Part shown: positions 17,251 to 26,232 of the stretch, in pieces
Layout: every line of letters begins with the position of its first letter
Position numbering within the stretch: position 1 is the first letter of the stretch
Source of the DNA: JBBECF01 sp040881945
GTDB lineage: Bacteria > Pseudomonadota > Alphaproteobacteria > Dongiales > Dongiaceae
Length of the DNA: 64,000 bases
Assembly: GCA_040881945.1 (NCBI GenBank)
Contig: JBBECF010000108.1
Location: 44,821-108,820, forward strand
Reading direction: 5' to 3'
Notes under the pieces: generated by a model
What the model saw: only the letters and a program-made list of their open reading frames with translations
Database searches by the model: none
What the model was told of the DNA's origin: nothing
Position numbers and translations under genes: made by a program

Positions 17251-17956
17251 GTCCGACAATCCGGCCGGCCCCGATTCGATGATCCGCCTCGACGGCGTGC
17301 AGCTTAAGCTGGCGAGCGCGGCCGGCGAGGTCAACATCCTGCGCGGCATCGATCTGACGGTCGGCCGCGACGAGACCGTCGGCGTCGTCGGGCCGTCGGG
17401 CTCCGGCAAGTCGAGCATGATGATGATTGTCGCCGGGCTGGAGCGGGCGACCGCCGGCCGCGTCACCGTCGCCGGCGTCGAGCTGGGGGCCATGACCGAA
17501 GATGCTCTCGCGCGGTTCCGCCGCGACCGTATCGGCATCGTGTTCCAGGCGTTCCATTTGATCCCGACGATGACGGCGCTGGAGAACGTCGCCGTGCCGC
17601 TCGAGTTGGCCGGGCGGCGCGACGCCTTCGCCCGCGCCGAGGCCGAGCTGGGCGCGGTCGGGCTCGGCGCGCGGCTCGGCCACTACCCGGCGCAGCTTTC
17701 GGGCGGCGAGCAGCAACGCGTGGCGCTCGCCCGCGCCTTCGCGGTCGAGCCCGAGCTGCTGCTTGCCGACGAGCCGACCGGCAACCTCGACGGTGAAACC
17801 GGCGCCCAGGTCATCGAGTTGTTGTTCGGGCTGCGCGCGCGACGCGGCACGACGCTGCTGCTGATCACGCACGACCCGGCGCTCGCCGCGCGGTGCGGTC
17901 GCATCGTCCGGCTGATCGACGGCCGCATCCGCGACGGGGCGGCGGAGCGTGGCTGA
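17249..17956 (+). CDS. ybbA: ABC transporter ATP-binding protein, YbbA/LolD-like
   Basis: A 235-residue ATPase of the MacB/LolD group, with Walker A GPSGSGKSS, Q-loop VFQAFHLIPTMTALENV, signature LSGGEQQR and Walker B LLLADEPTGNLD. The insertion-free compact fold and the partner FtsX-like permease fit the YbbA-YbbP pair of unknown substrate, possibly lipid or lipoprotein related given the linked TesA. Its stop overlaps the permease start by 8 bases. Confidence 0.92.
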   Translation: MSDNPAGPDSMIRLDGVQLKLASAAGEVNILRGIDLTVGRDETVGVVGPSGSGKSSMMMIVAGLERATAGRVTVAGVELGAMTEDALARFRRDRIGIVFQAFHLIPTMTALENVAVPLELAGRRDAFARAEAELGAVGLGARLGHYPAQLSGGEQQRVALARAFAVEPELLLADEPTGNLDGETGAQVIELLFGLRARRGTTLLLITHDPALAARCGRIVRLIDGRIRDGAAERG

Positions 17957-20486
17957 GGCGAGCGCGTCCTGGCGGCTGGCGCTGCGCCTGGCGCGGCGCG
18001 AGCTGCGCGGCGGCCTCGCGGGTTTCCGCATCTTCCTCGTCTGCCTGATGCTCGGGGTGGCGGCGATCGCCGCGGTCGGCTCGGTGGCCTCGGCGGTGCG
18101 CGGCGGCATCGCCGCCGACGCGCGCGCCCTGCTCGGCGGCGACGTCGATCTCGAGCTGTCCCATCGCCCGGCCGCGGCGGCGCAGCTCGCCTTCCTCACC
18201 GCGGCCGGCGAGGCGTCGGCGATCGCCGAGATGCGCGCCATGGCGCGTCCGGCGGCGGGCGGGGCACGCGTCCTCGTCGAGCTGAAGGCGGTCGATGCGC
18301 GCTATCCGCTGTACGGCGCGGTCGCGCTGTCGCCGGACATGAATCTGGCCGCCGCGCTCGCCCGGCGCGATGGCGCCTGGGGCGCCGTGGCCGAGGCGGC
18401 GCTGATCGACCGGCTCGGCCTGCGCCTCGGCGAGCGCGTCCGGGTCGGCGCCATCGACTACGAGCTGCGCGCCGCGCTCGCCCGCGAGCCGGACCGCAGC
18501 GCCGGCCTGTTTTCGCTCGGGCCCCGCCTCATGGTCGGTTTCGACAGCCTCGAGGCGACCGGGCTGGTGCAGCCGGGCAGCCAGATTCATCACCACTATC
18601 GGGTCAAGCTGGCGCCCGGCGTCGGCGCGGCGGCCTGGATCGCGGACCTCAAGGCGGCGTTCCCGGACGCCGGCTGGCGCATCCGCGGGCCCGACGACGC
18701 CGCCCCGGGGATCAAGCGGTTCGTCGATCGCGCCGGCCTGTTCCTGGCGCTGGTCGGGCTCAGCACGTTGCTGGTCGGCGGGGTCGGCGTCGGCAACGCC
18801 GTGCGCACCTATCTCGAGGGCAAGACCGCGACCATCGCAACCTTGAAGCGCCTGGGGGCGCCAGGCCGGCTCGTGTTCCGCATCTATCTGGCGCTGGTCA
18901 TGGGGCTGGCGCTGGGCGGAACCGCGCTCGGCCTCGTCGTCGGCGGGCTGGCGCCGGCGGCCATGGCCGGGCTGCTCGGCGACCGTTTCGGGGTGGCGCT
19001 GCGGGTCGCGCTCTATCCCGGGCCGCTGCTGAGCGCGGCGGCCTTCGGGCTGTTGACCGCGCTCGCCTTCTCGCTCATGCCGCTGACGCGGGCGCGCGAC
19101 GCCTCGGCGGCCGCCCTCTTCCGCGGCGTCCTGGCGCCGGTTCGCTGGCGGCGGCGCGCCGCCGACGCGGCGGCGCTGGCGCTGACGGCCGCCGCCCTCT
19201 CCGGGCTCGCGATCGGCACCGCGACGGACCGGCGGCTGGCCCTGTGGTTCGTCGCCGCCGCCGCCGTGGCGTTGATCGTCTTGCGCGTCGCCGCCTGGGC
19301 CGCGAGCGCGGCGGCGCGGCGCCTCAACGGCGGCAATCGCGGGCCGCGGCTGCGCTTGGGGCTCGCCAACCTCTACCGGCCGGGGGCGCCGACCGGCAGC
19401 GTCGTGCCATCCCTGGGGCTGGGCCTGACGGTGCTGGTCGCCGTCGGGCTGGTCCACGGCAACCTCGTCCGGCAGATCGAGGAGACCATGCCGGCGGCGG
19501 CGCCGTCGTTCTACTTCATCGACATCCAGCCGCAACAGACGGCGGCGTTCGACACCCTGGTCGCGGCCCAGCCGGGCGCCGCCGAGCTGCACCGGGTGCC
19601 GATGCTGCGCGGCCGCATCACCGCCCTGGCCGGCGTGCCGGTCGAGCGCATCGCGCCGCCGCCGGAGCTCGCCTGGGTGCTGCGCGGCGACCGCGGCGTG
19701 ACCTGGTCGGCGACGCCGCCGCCGGGCACGCGCCTGGTCGCCGGCGACTGGTGGCCGGCGGAGTATCGCGGCCCGCCGCTGATCTCGCTCGACGCCGAGG
19801 TCGCCGCCGGCTTCGGCCTGGGGCTCGGCGACAGCGTCTCGGTCAACGTGCTCGGCCGCGAGGTCACCGGTACCATCGCCAACCTGCGCGAAGTCGATTG
19901 GGCGACCCTGGCGATCAACTTCGTCATGGTGTTCTCGCCGGGCCTGCTCGACGACGCGCCGCAGACCCACATCGCCACCGTCCGCGTCGCGCCCGAGGCG
20001 GAAGCGGACTTGCAGCGGGCGGTGACCGACCGCTTCGCCAACGTCTCGGCGATCCGCGTCAAGGAAGCGCTGGAGGCGGTCGGGCGCCTGCTCGGCGCCG
20101 TCTCGACCGCGGTCGGCGCGACCGCCGCGGTCACGCTCCTCGCCGGGGTGCTGGTGCTGGCCGGGGCGGTCGCCGCCGACCATCGCCGGCGGGTCTATGA
20201 CGCGGTCGTGCTCAAGGTGCTGGGCGCCACCCGCGCCGACATCGCCGGGGCGTTCCTGATCGAATACGGGCTGATCGGGCTGGTCGCCGCCGCCGTCGCC
20301 GCCGCGCTCGGCAGCGCCGTTGGCCATTATTTCGTGACCCGCGTGCTGCACGGCGACTGGGTCTTCCTGCCCGGCGTCGTCGCCGCGGCGGCGCTGCTCG
20401 GCGCCGCGCTCGCCCTCGCCCTCGGCTTCGCCGGCACCTGGCGGGCGCTCGGCCGGCGCGCGGCGCCGCTGCTGCGCAACGAATAA
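17949..20486 (+). CDS. ybbP: FtsX-like ABC permease, YbbP type
   Basis: An 845-residue membrane protein with two FtsX-type units. A membrane segment near the N-terminus (GLAGFRIFLVCLMLGVAAIA) precedes a large periplasmic domain. Membrane clusters follow near residues 255-425 and 475-500, then a second periplasmic domain (about 500-700) and a final three-helix FtsX block. It starts with GTG overlapping ybbA, so it is translated with it. The length and topology match YbbP rather than LolC/E. GC-rich long open frames also occur on the opposite strand here but are not genes. Confidence 0.92.
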   Translation: MAEASASWRLALRLARRELRGGLAGFRIFLVCLMLGVAAIAAVGSVASAVRGGIAADARALLGGDVDLELSHRPAAAAQLAFLTAAGEASAIAEMRAMARPAAGGARVLVELKAVDARYPLYGAVALSPDMNLAAALARRDGAWGAVAEAALIDRLGLRLGERVRVGAIDYELRAALAREPDRSAGLFSLGPRLMVGFDSLEATGLVQPGSQIHHHYRVKLAPGVGAAAWIADLKAAFPDAGWRIRGPDDAAPGIKRFVDRAGLFLALVGLSTLLVGGVGVGNAVRTYLEGKTATIATLKRLGAPGRLVFRIYLALVMGLALGGTALGLVVGGLAPAAMAGLLGDRFGVALRVALYPGPLLSAAAFGLLTALAFSLMPLTRARDASAAALFRGVLAPVRWRRRAADAAALALTAAALSGLAIGTATDRRLALWFVAAAAVALIVLRVAAWAASAAARRLNGGNRGPRLRLGLANLYRPGAPTGSVVPSLGLGLTVLVAVGLVHGNLVRQIEETMPAAAPSFYFIDIQPQQTAAFDTLVAAQPGAAELHRVPMLRGRITALAGVPVERIAPPPELAWVLRGDRGVTWSATPPPGTRLVAGDWWPAEYRGPPLISLDAEVAAGFGLGLGDSVSVNVLGREVTGTIANLREVDWATLAINFVMVFSPGLLDDAPQTHIATVRVAPEAEADLQRAVTDRFANVSAIRVKEALEAVGRLLGAVSTAVGATAAVTLLAGVLVLAGAVAADHRRRVYDAVVLKVLGATRADIAGAFLIEYGLIGLVAAAVAAALGSAVGHYFVTRVLHGDWVFLPGVVAAAALLGAALALALGFAGTWRALGRRAAPLLRNE

Positions 20487-20527
20487 CCGCGGTCGCGTCG
20501 GTAACGTTAACGGTCGAAAGAAGGCTG

Positions 20528-20556
20528 TTGATTCCCGCCGGCGCCGCCCCAATATT
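20528..20556 (+). promoter_or_regulatory. predicted promoter of the Bax-inhibitor-1 gene
   Basis: TTGATT (20528-20533), a 17-base spacer and AATATT (20551-20556) lie 41 bases upstream of the ATG, in an otherwise GC-rich gap. The spacing is ideal and the hexamers moderate. Confidence 0.45.
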
Positions 20557-20596
20557 AGAGATCGCCCGTATCCAACTCAGGAATCGAGGGACGACG

Positions 20597-21313
20597 ATGG
20601 CCATTGCACCCGACACCAGGCATTTGACCCGCACCCAGGCCGCGGCCGCCGATATCGACGTCGGCCTCCGGCAGTACATGCTGCGGGTGTACAACTACAT
20701 GGCCGGCGGCCTGGCGCTGACCGGGGTCGCCGCCTATCTCACCGCGAGCACCCCGGCGCTGTTCAACGCGATCTTCGGCACGCCGCTGGTCTGGGTGGTC
20801 ATGTTCGCGCCGCTCGGCTTCGTGATCTTCCTGAGCGCGCGCATCAACAAGATGAGCCTGACCGGCGCGCAGACCGCCTTCTGGTTGTTCGCCGCGGTCA
20901 TGGGGCTGTCGCTGGCCTCGGTCTTCGTCATCTACGCCGGCGAGAGCATCGCCCGCGTGTTCTTCATCACGGCGTCGGTGTTTGCGGCGATGAGCCTCTA
21001 TGGCTATACGACGAAGAAGGACCTGTCGGGCTGGGGCTCGTTCCTCTTCATGGGGCTGATCGGCATCATCATCGCGGCCGTGGTCAATTTGTTCCTCGCC
21101 AGCTCGGCGCTGCAGTTCGCGATCTCGGTCATCGGCGTCCTGGTGTTCACCGGGCTGACCGCCTACGACACGCAGCGCATCAAGGAGACCTACGACGTGA
21201 GCGCGAGCGGCGAGGTCGCCGGCAAGACCGCGATCATGGGCGCGTTGCGGCTCTATCTCGACTTCATCAACCTGTTCCTCATGCTGCTGCAGCTGTTCGG
21301 CAACCGGCGATAG
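20597..21313 (+). CDS. Bax inhibitor-1/YccA family membrane protein
   Basis: A 238-residue, seven-helix integral inner-membrane protein of the BI-1 family. The N-terminal 35 residues are soluble, then segments include YMAGGLALTGVAAYLTAS, FLSARINKMS and FTGLTAYDTQRIKETY, with the family-conserved AYDTQxIK near the C-terminus and YLDFINLFLMLLQLFG at the end. Members are pH-sensitive ion leak channels or interact with FtsH (YccA, YbhL). GAGGGA precedes the ATG. A perfect terminator hairpin follows 28 bases after the stop. Confidence 0.94.
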   Translation: MAIAPDTRHLTRTQAAAADIDVGLRQYMLRVYNYMAGGLALTGVAAYLTASTPALFNAIFGTPLVWVVMFAPLGFVIFLSARINKMSLTGAQTAFWLFAAVMGLSLASVFVIYAGESIARVFFITASVFAAMSLYGYTTKKDLSGWGSFLFMGLIGIIIAAVVNLFLASSALQFAISVIGVLVFTGLTAYDTQRIKETYDVSASGEVAGKTAIMGALRLYLDFINLFLMLLQLFGNRR

Positions 21314-21340
21314 CCGAACCCGCCAGCGCGCAAAGCGTCA

Positions 21341-21369
21341 ACGCCCGGGACCTTCGGTCCCGGGCGTTT
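21341..21369 (+). terminator. intrinsic terminator after the BI-1 gene
   Basis: ACGCCCGGGACC (21341-21352) and GGTCCCGGGCGT (21356-21367) form a perfect 12-bp stem with a TTC loop, followed by a short TTTC. It separates the BI-1 gene from the polyamine-transporter operon. Confidence 0.75.
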
Positions 21370-21410
21370 CGCTGTCGCGGCGCGGCCGGAACATGCTAGC
21401 ATCCGCGGCA

Positions 21411-22559
21411 ATGCACGCCGCAACCGTCCGGGCCGATCGGGGCCTCGCCGACCCCGCCACCGACATCGAGTTCGCCGGGGTCTCGAAGCGTTTCGGCGAC
21501 ATCGTGGCGGTGGACCGGGTGAGTTTTTCGATCGCCCGCGGGTCGTTCCATTCGTTCCTCGGGCCGTCCGGCTGCGGCAAGACGACGTCGCTGCGGCTGA
21601 TCGCGGGGTTCGAACAGCCGACCAACGGCGACGTGCGGGTCGGCGGCGTGTCGATGGTCGGCGTGCCCGCGTTCCGCCGCCCCGTGAACATGGTCTTCCA
21701 GCACTACGCGCTGTTCCCGCATCTCGACGTGGCCGGCAACATCGGCTATGGCCTGCGCCAGCGCCGCCCGCGGCCCGCAACGTCGGAGGTGGCGCGGCGC
21801 GTCGGCGAGACGCTCGATCTCGTCCGCCTGCCCGGCATGGAGCGCCGCCGCGTCTGGGAGCTGTCCGGCGGCCAGCAGCAGCGCGTCGCGCTCGCCCGCG
21901 CCCTCATCAACCGGCCGACGGTATTGCTGCTTGACGAGCCGCTGGCCGCCCTCGACCGCAAGCTGCGCCGGGAGATGCAGATCGAACTGCAGAACCTGCA
22001 GCGCGAGGTCGGCATCACCTTCATCCTCGTCACCCACGACCAGGAGGAGGCGCTGTCGATGAGCGACAGCATCGGCATCATGCGCGACGGCCGCATCGTC
22101 CAGATCGGCTCGCCGCGCGAGCTCTACGACGCGCCGGTCAACCGCTACGTCGCCGATTTCGTCGGCGAATCGAATTTCTTCGAGGGCGAGGTGATAGCGG
22201 CCGATCGATCCGGCGCCACCATCCGCACGCCGGGCGGCGTGGTCCTGTCGGCGCCCTATTCCGCCATCGGCGGCACGCTCGAGGGCCGACCCCGCGGCGT
22301 CGTCGCGGTGCGGCCGGAGGTAATTCAAATGTGGACCGGCGCCGCGCCGCCGTCGGCCGCCGACTTCGCCTGCCGGCTGGCCGGGCAGGTGCACAACCGG
22401 ATCTATCTGGGCGACCAGACCGAATATAGTATCTCCACGGCCGAACTGGGCGCCGTCCTGGTGCGGGCGCCCAAGGCCGCCGGGCAGGATCTTGCGCCCG
22501 GCGAACGAGTCATGCTCGGCTGGCGCGCGGCAAGCGGACTCGCGCTGGTCGATGCCTGA
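21411..22559 (+). CDS. potA: spermidine/putrescine-type ABC transporter ATPase
   Basis: A 382-residue ATPase of the PotA/CUT1 type: Walker A GPSGCGKTT, VFQHYALFPHLDV, signature LSGGQQQRVALARAL, Walker B VLLLDEPLAALD, and a C-terminal TOBE domain from about residue 290. ATG 21411 (MHAATVRADRG) is used; ATG 21393 would add six residues. It heads a four-gene operon, ATPase, binding protein and two permeases, the usual polyamine uptake set. Actual substrate (putrescine, spermidine or related amines) is inferred. Confidence 0.92.
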   Translation: MHAATVRADRGLADPATDIEFAGVSKRFGDIVAVDRVSFSIARGSFHSFLGPSGCGKTTSLRLIAGFEQPTNGDVRVGGVSMVGVPAFRRPVNMVFQHYALFPHLDVAGNIGYGLRQRRPRPATSEVARRVGETLDLVRLPGMERRRVWELSGGQQQRVALARALINRPTVLLLDEPLAALDRKLRREMQIELQNLQREVGITFILVTHDQEEALSMSDSIGIMRDGRIVQIGSPRELYDAPVNRYVADFVGESNFFEGEVIAADRSGATIRTPGGVVLSAPYSAIGGTLEGRPRGVVAVRPEVIQMWTGAAPPSAADFACRLAGQVHNRIYLGDQTEYSISTAELGAVLVRAPKAAGQDLAPGERVMLGWRAASGLALVDA

Positions 22560-22613
22560 AGGCTCGTAGCGCGGCGAAGACGAACGAGGACTCAACGAAC
22601 AAGGGAGACGACG

Positions 22614-23750
22614 ATGGACAGCAGGGACTTCATGAAGCAGCTATGGCGGTACAAGCGGGGCTCGATCTCGCGCCGCCAGTTTATGGGCGCGACCGGCCTC
22701 GGCTTGGCCACCGGCGTGCTTGCCGGCGCCATGCCCGAACTGCTCGGGCCGCGGCCGGCCCGCGCCGCCGGCGAGCTCGGCGACCGCGTGTCGATCGCCA
22801 CCTGGCCGAACTACTGGGATCCGGCGAACTACGAGGCGTTCACCAAGGCGACCGGCGTCCAGATCGAGATCTTTACCGGCAACAACGAGCAGATGCTGGC
22901 CAAGATGCAGGCCGGCGCCAGCGGCTGGGACGTCATCGTCCCGACCAACTACGTCATCGAGGACTACGTCAAGCTCGACCTGCTCGAGCCGCTCGATCTC
23001 GCCAAGCTGCCGAACTTCGATGTCAAGACGGTCGAGCAGCGGTTCAACGCCGCCGGCAGCGTCAACGGCACGGTCTATGCCGTGCCGAAGGACTGGGGCA
23101 CCACCGGCTACCTGGTGAACTCCAGCAAGGTCGCCGAGAAGATGACCACCTGGAAGGAGTTCTGGGACCTGTCGATGGACAAATACAGCGGCCGCGCCAC
23201 CGTCCACGACTACCAGCTCACCACCATCGGCAACGCCCTGAAGTACCACGGCTTCTCGTTCAACTCGATGGTGCCGGCGGAGCTCGACAAGGCGGAGGAG
23301 CTGCTGCTGAAGGCCAAGCCGCATTTGTTCGGCATCACCATCGATTACCTGCCGGCGATGCGCAACGGGGACGCCTGGATCGCCATGGCGTGGAACGGCG
23401 ACGCCAAGGTCATCAACAACGAGCGGCCGGAGATGACCTACGTCATCGGCAAGGAAGGCGGCGAGATCTGGTCCGACTTCTACGCCGTGCCGAAGGGCGC
23501 CACGCACCGCGACGCCGGCTATGCGCTCATCGACTTCCTGCTCGACCCGGCGGTCAACGCCAAGGAAGTGGTGGCTCACGGCTATCCCTCGCCCGACAGC
23601 CGCACCAACGCGCTGTTGCCGAAGGAGCTGCTCGAGGATCCCATCATGTACCCGGCGGCCGAGCTCCTGACGCCGCTGGAATTCGGCGCCGCCGGCCTGG
23701 TGACCGACCCGCGGCGGGCCGAGATCCTGGCCCGCTTCAAGTCGGCTTAG
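22614..23750 (+). CDS. potD: polyamine-type ABC transporter substrate-binding protein
   Basis: A 378-residue periplasmic binding protein of the PotD/PotF group. The N-terminus has SRRQFMGATGLGLATGV, a twin-arginine (Tat) signal, ending near ARAAGELGD. The mature domain has VSIATWPNYWDP, FTGNNEQMLAKMQAG, WDVIVPTNYVIEDYVK and NSSKVAEK, as in polyamine binders. Tat rather than Sec export suggests cytoplasmic folding before export. A 14-bp hairpin directly after the gene may give it higher mRNA levels than the permeases. Confidence 0.93.
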   Translation: MDSRDFMKQLWRYKRGSISRRQFMGATGLGLATGVLAGAMPELLGPRPARAAGELGDRVSIATWPNYWDPANYEAFTKATGVQIEIFTGNNEQMLAKMQAGASGWDVIVPTNYVIEDYVKLDLLEPLDLAKLPNFDVKTVEQRFNAAGSVNGTVYAVPKDWGTTGYLVNSSKVAEKMTTWKEFWDLSMDKYSGRATVHDYQLTTIGNALKYHGFSFNSMVPAELDKAEELLLKAKPHLFGITIDYLPAMRNGDAWIAMAWNGDAKVINNERPEMTYVIGKEGGEIWSDFYAVPKGATHRDAGYALIDFLLDPAVNAKEVVAHGYPSPDSRTNALLPKELLEDPIMYPAAELLTPLEFGAAGLVTDPRRAEILARFKSA

Positions 23751-23759
23751 TCAACGATC

Positions 23760-23798
23760 GGGGCCCTCATGCCAAGCCTGCGGCGGCATGAGGGCCCC
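23760..23798 (+). terminator. intercistronic hairpin between potD and potB
   Basis: GGGGCCCTCATGCC (23760-23773) and GGCATGAGGGCCCC (23785-23798) make a perfect 14-bp stem with an 11-base loop, 10 bases after the binding-protein stop. There is no T-run. Such elements often protect the 3' end of binding-protein mRNA or attenuate downstream permeases. The first possible ATG of potB (23788) is inside the right arm. Confidence 0.6.
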
Positions 23799-24705
23799 AA
23801 CCGTCGATGCCGACACACTTTCTGAGCCGATGATCGAGGCGGTGGCGCGGGAGGAGCGGCGCGGCCGCCTGCTCACGGCGCTGTTGCTGGCGCCGAGCAC
23901 GCTGTGGTTCGTGGCGCTGCTGGTGATGCCGCTGGCCGTGGTCGTCGTCTTCAGCCTCGGCGAGCGCGCTCCGGCCGGCGGCTACGCCCCGGCCTTCACC
24001 CTCGCCCAGTACCTCAACCTGCCGGCCCGCTGGACCGCCTTCAAGAACACGCTGACGCTGGCCCCAATCGGCACCGTGATCTGCCTCGTCGCCGCCTATC
24101 CGTTTGCCTACTACCTGGCGCTGCGCGCCGACCGGCGGTCCAAGCTGGCGTTGCTGATGCTCGTCATCGTGCCGTTCTGGACCAGCTTCCTGATCCGTAC
24201 CTATGCCTGGATCTACATCCTCGGCGGCCGCGGCCTGCCGGCCCTGCTCGCCTGGCTCGGCCTGCCCGATGTGCGGCTCATCAACACGCCCTTCGCCGTC
24301 CTCATCGGCATCGTCTACGCCTATCTGCCACTGATGATCTTTCCCATCTATGTCAGCCTTGAGCGCCTCGACAAGCGGCTGCTGGAGGCCTCCGACGACC
24401 TCGGCGCCAGCCCCTTGCGCACCTTCCTGCAGGTGACGCTGCCGCTGTCGGCGCCGGGCGTCATCACCGGCTGCATGCTGGTGTTCATCCTGCTCATGGG
24501 CGAGTACCTGATCCCCGACATGCTGGGCGGCGGCAAGGTATTCTTCATCGGCAACGCGCTCGTCGATCTGTTCCTGCAGTCGCGCAACTGGCCGTTCGGC
24601 TCGGCCGTCGCCGTCGGCCTGGTGGCCGTCATGCTGCTGACGGTGACCCTCTACCTGCGCGTCACGCGCCGCGGCGCCGCGGCGCCTGACGTGTCCCTCA
24701 TGTAG
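23788..24705 (+). CDS. potB: polyamine-type ABC permease 1
   Basis: A 305-residue permease with six hydrophobic segments and the cytoplasmic coupling motif LLEASDDLGASPLRTFLQVT, of the EAA type (here E-A-S-D-D-L-G-A). The N-terminus to about residue 30 is hydrophilic. The ATG at 23788 lies in a hairpin arm; ATG 23830 (MIEAVAREERRG) gives 291 residues and may be the true start. With potC it forms the membrane channel for the PotA ATPase. Confidence 0.92.
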   Translation: MRAPTVDADTLSEPMIEAVAREERRGRLLTALLLAPSTLWFVALLVMPLAVVVVFSLGERAPAGGYAPAFTLAQYLNLPARWTAFKNTLTLAPIGTVICLVAAYPFAYYLALRADRRSKLALLMLVIVPFWTSFLIRTYAWIYILGGRGLPALLAWLGLPDVRLINTPFAVLIGIVYAYLPLMIFPIYVSLERLDKRLLEASDDLGASPLRTFLQVTLPLSAPGVITGCMLVFILLMGEYLIPDMLGGGKVFFIGNALVDLFLQSRNWPFGSAVAVGLVAVMLLTVTLYLRVTRRGAAAPDVSLM

Positions 24706-24714
24706 GGGCGCGGT

Positions 24715-25554
24715 ATGCGGTTCTACGCCTTGGCCGTCTATATCTTCCTGTATGGGCCGATCGCGCTGGTCGCGCTGTTCAGCTTCAACAGCGGCCGGGC
24801 GGCCGGCGAGTTCCTCGGCTTCTCGGTCAAGTGGTACGCCAAAGTCGCCCACAACGTTGTGGCGCTTGACGCGCTGGTGAACAGCCTGACCGTCGCCGGC
24901 GCCTCGGCGACGGTCGCGACGCTGTTCGGCACCGCCGCGGCGCTCGCCCTGCAGCGGGTCGCCGGCACGCCGCGCCTCCTGTTCGACGCCCTCACCTATG
25001 TCGCCCTCATGGTGCCGGGCATCGCCATCGGCATCTCGACGCTGATCGCCCTCGACTTGTCGTTCGACTTCATCAACGGCCTGCTGGCCGGGCTGTGGCC
25101 GGGCGACCCGGCCGCGGCGCCCCGTCTCGGCTTCGGCTACGGCTCGATCATCGCCGCCCACAGCCTGTTCAACATGGCCCTGGTCATCGTCATCGTCCGC
25201 GCCCGCATCACCGGCATGGACCGCACGTTGATCGAGGCCTCGGCCGACCTCTACGCGACGCCGTGGGGCACCTTCCGCCAGGTGACGCTGCCCATGATCC
25301 TGCCGGCGGTCATCGCCGGCTTCCTGCTCAGCCTCACCTTCAGCTTCGACGACTTCATCATCGCCTTCTTCGTCGCGGGATCGAAGACGACTCTGCCCAT
25401 CTATGTCTTCAACTCGATCCGCCGCGGGGTCACGCCGGAGACCAACGCCATCGGGACGATCGTGCTGGTGGTCTCTCTGACCCTGCTGTTCGGCTCGCAA
25501 CTGCTGCTGCGCCGCGGCCAGCGCCTTGACAAGGCCAGTCGGGCCGGCGGATGA
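24715..25554 (+). CDS. potC: polyamine-type ABC permease 2
   Basis: A 279-residue permease with six membrane segments and the EAA-loop LIEASADLYATPWGTFRQVT. It begins MRFYALAVYIFLYGPIALVA, typical of PotC/PotI, and ends with a charged tail QRLDKASRAGG. It starts 9 bases after potB. Residues FSFDDFIIAFFVAG and TTLPIYVFNSIRRGVTPE match the conserved C-terminal half of polyamine permeases. The operon ends here; a GST gene follows after 30 bases. Confidence 0.93.
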   Translation: MRFYALAVYIFLYGPIALVALFSFNSGRAAGEFLGFSVKWYAKVAHNVVALDALVNSLTVAGASATVATLFGTAAALALQRVAGTPRLLFDALTYVALMVPGIAIGISTLIALDLSFDFINGLLAGLWPGDPAAAPRLGFGYGSIIAAHSLFNMALVIVIVRARITGMDRTLIEASADLYATPWGTFRQVTLPMILPAVIAGFLLSLTFSFDDFIIAFFVAGSKTTLPIYVFNSIRRGVTPETNAIGTIVLVVSLTLLFGSQLLLRRGQRLDKASRAGG

Positions 25555-25584
25555 ATGCCTCGCTTATGTAAGAGGGATGCCGCC

Positions 25585-26214
25585 ATGTACACGCTCTACT
25601 GGTCACCGGGCAGCGCGTCGATGGCGCCGCATGCGGTGCTCGAGGAGATCGGCGCCGACTACCGGCTGGCCCGCGTCGACCTGTCGCCGGACAAGCCGCG
25701 CGACCCCGCCTTTCTGAAGCTCAACCCGGGCGGCAAGGTGCCGACGCTCGCGATCGACGGCGCCGGGGCGATCTACGAATCGGCGGCGATCGTCATGTAC
25801 CTGGCGGACCGTCATCCGGCGGCCGGGCTCGCGCCCGGCGTCGACGATCCGTTGCGCGGCCTCTATTACCAGTGGCTCGCGCATCTGACCAACACGCTGC
25901 AGGCGGCCTATCTGCGCTATTACTATCCCGACCGGCACACGGCGAACCCGGCGCACGCGCCCGAGGTCCAGGCCAGGGCGCAGGAGGAACTGTGGACCAT
26001 CTGGGGCCGGATCGACCAGGCGCTCGCCGCCGGCCCCTATCTGCTCGGCCGGCGCTTCGCCGCCTGCGACATCTACCTGCACATGCTGTCCACCTGGCGC
26101 GAACCGGTGCCTGAACTGGCGGCGCGCTGCGCCAACGTGGTCCGCTGCGCCGATCTGGTGGCGGCGCGCCCGGCCGTGCAGCGCATGCTGCGCCAGAACG
26201 ACATGGCGGCCTGA
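25585..26214 (+). CDS. glutathione S-transferase family protein
   Basis: A 209-residue cytosolic GST with an N-terminal thioredoxin fold (MYTLYWSPGSASMAPHAVLE), the cis-Pro segment GGKVPTL, and YESAAIVMYLADRH for glutathione binding, then an all-helical C-terminal domain. Ser9/Ser11/Ser13 near the N-terminus fit a beta-class-like or bacterial-type GST. AAGAGGGAT precedes the ATG. It may be read from the transporter transcript, but the role is not evident. Confidence 0.9.
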   Translation: MYTLYWSPGSASMAPHAVLEEIGADYRLARVDLSPDKPRDPAFLKLNPGGKVPTLAIDGAGAIYESAAIVMYLADRHPAAGLAPGVDDPLRGLYYQWLAHLTNTLQAAYLRYYYPDRHTANPAHAPEVQARAQEELWTIWGRIDQALAAGPYLLGRRFAACDIYLHMLSTWREPVPELAARCANVVRCADLVAARPAVQRMLRQNDMAA

Positions 26215-26232
26215 GGCCGGCGGCGCGCGCGC

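Noticed and set aside
17865..20552. Very long open frame on the minus strand opposite ybbA-ybbP
   Set aside because: It is a by-product of high GC in the third codon positions of the real genes; its protein is Arg/Gln/His-rich and has no family features. The same applies to long antisense frames opposite hemD, potA, ychF and leuC.
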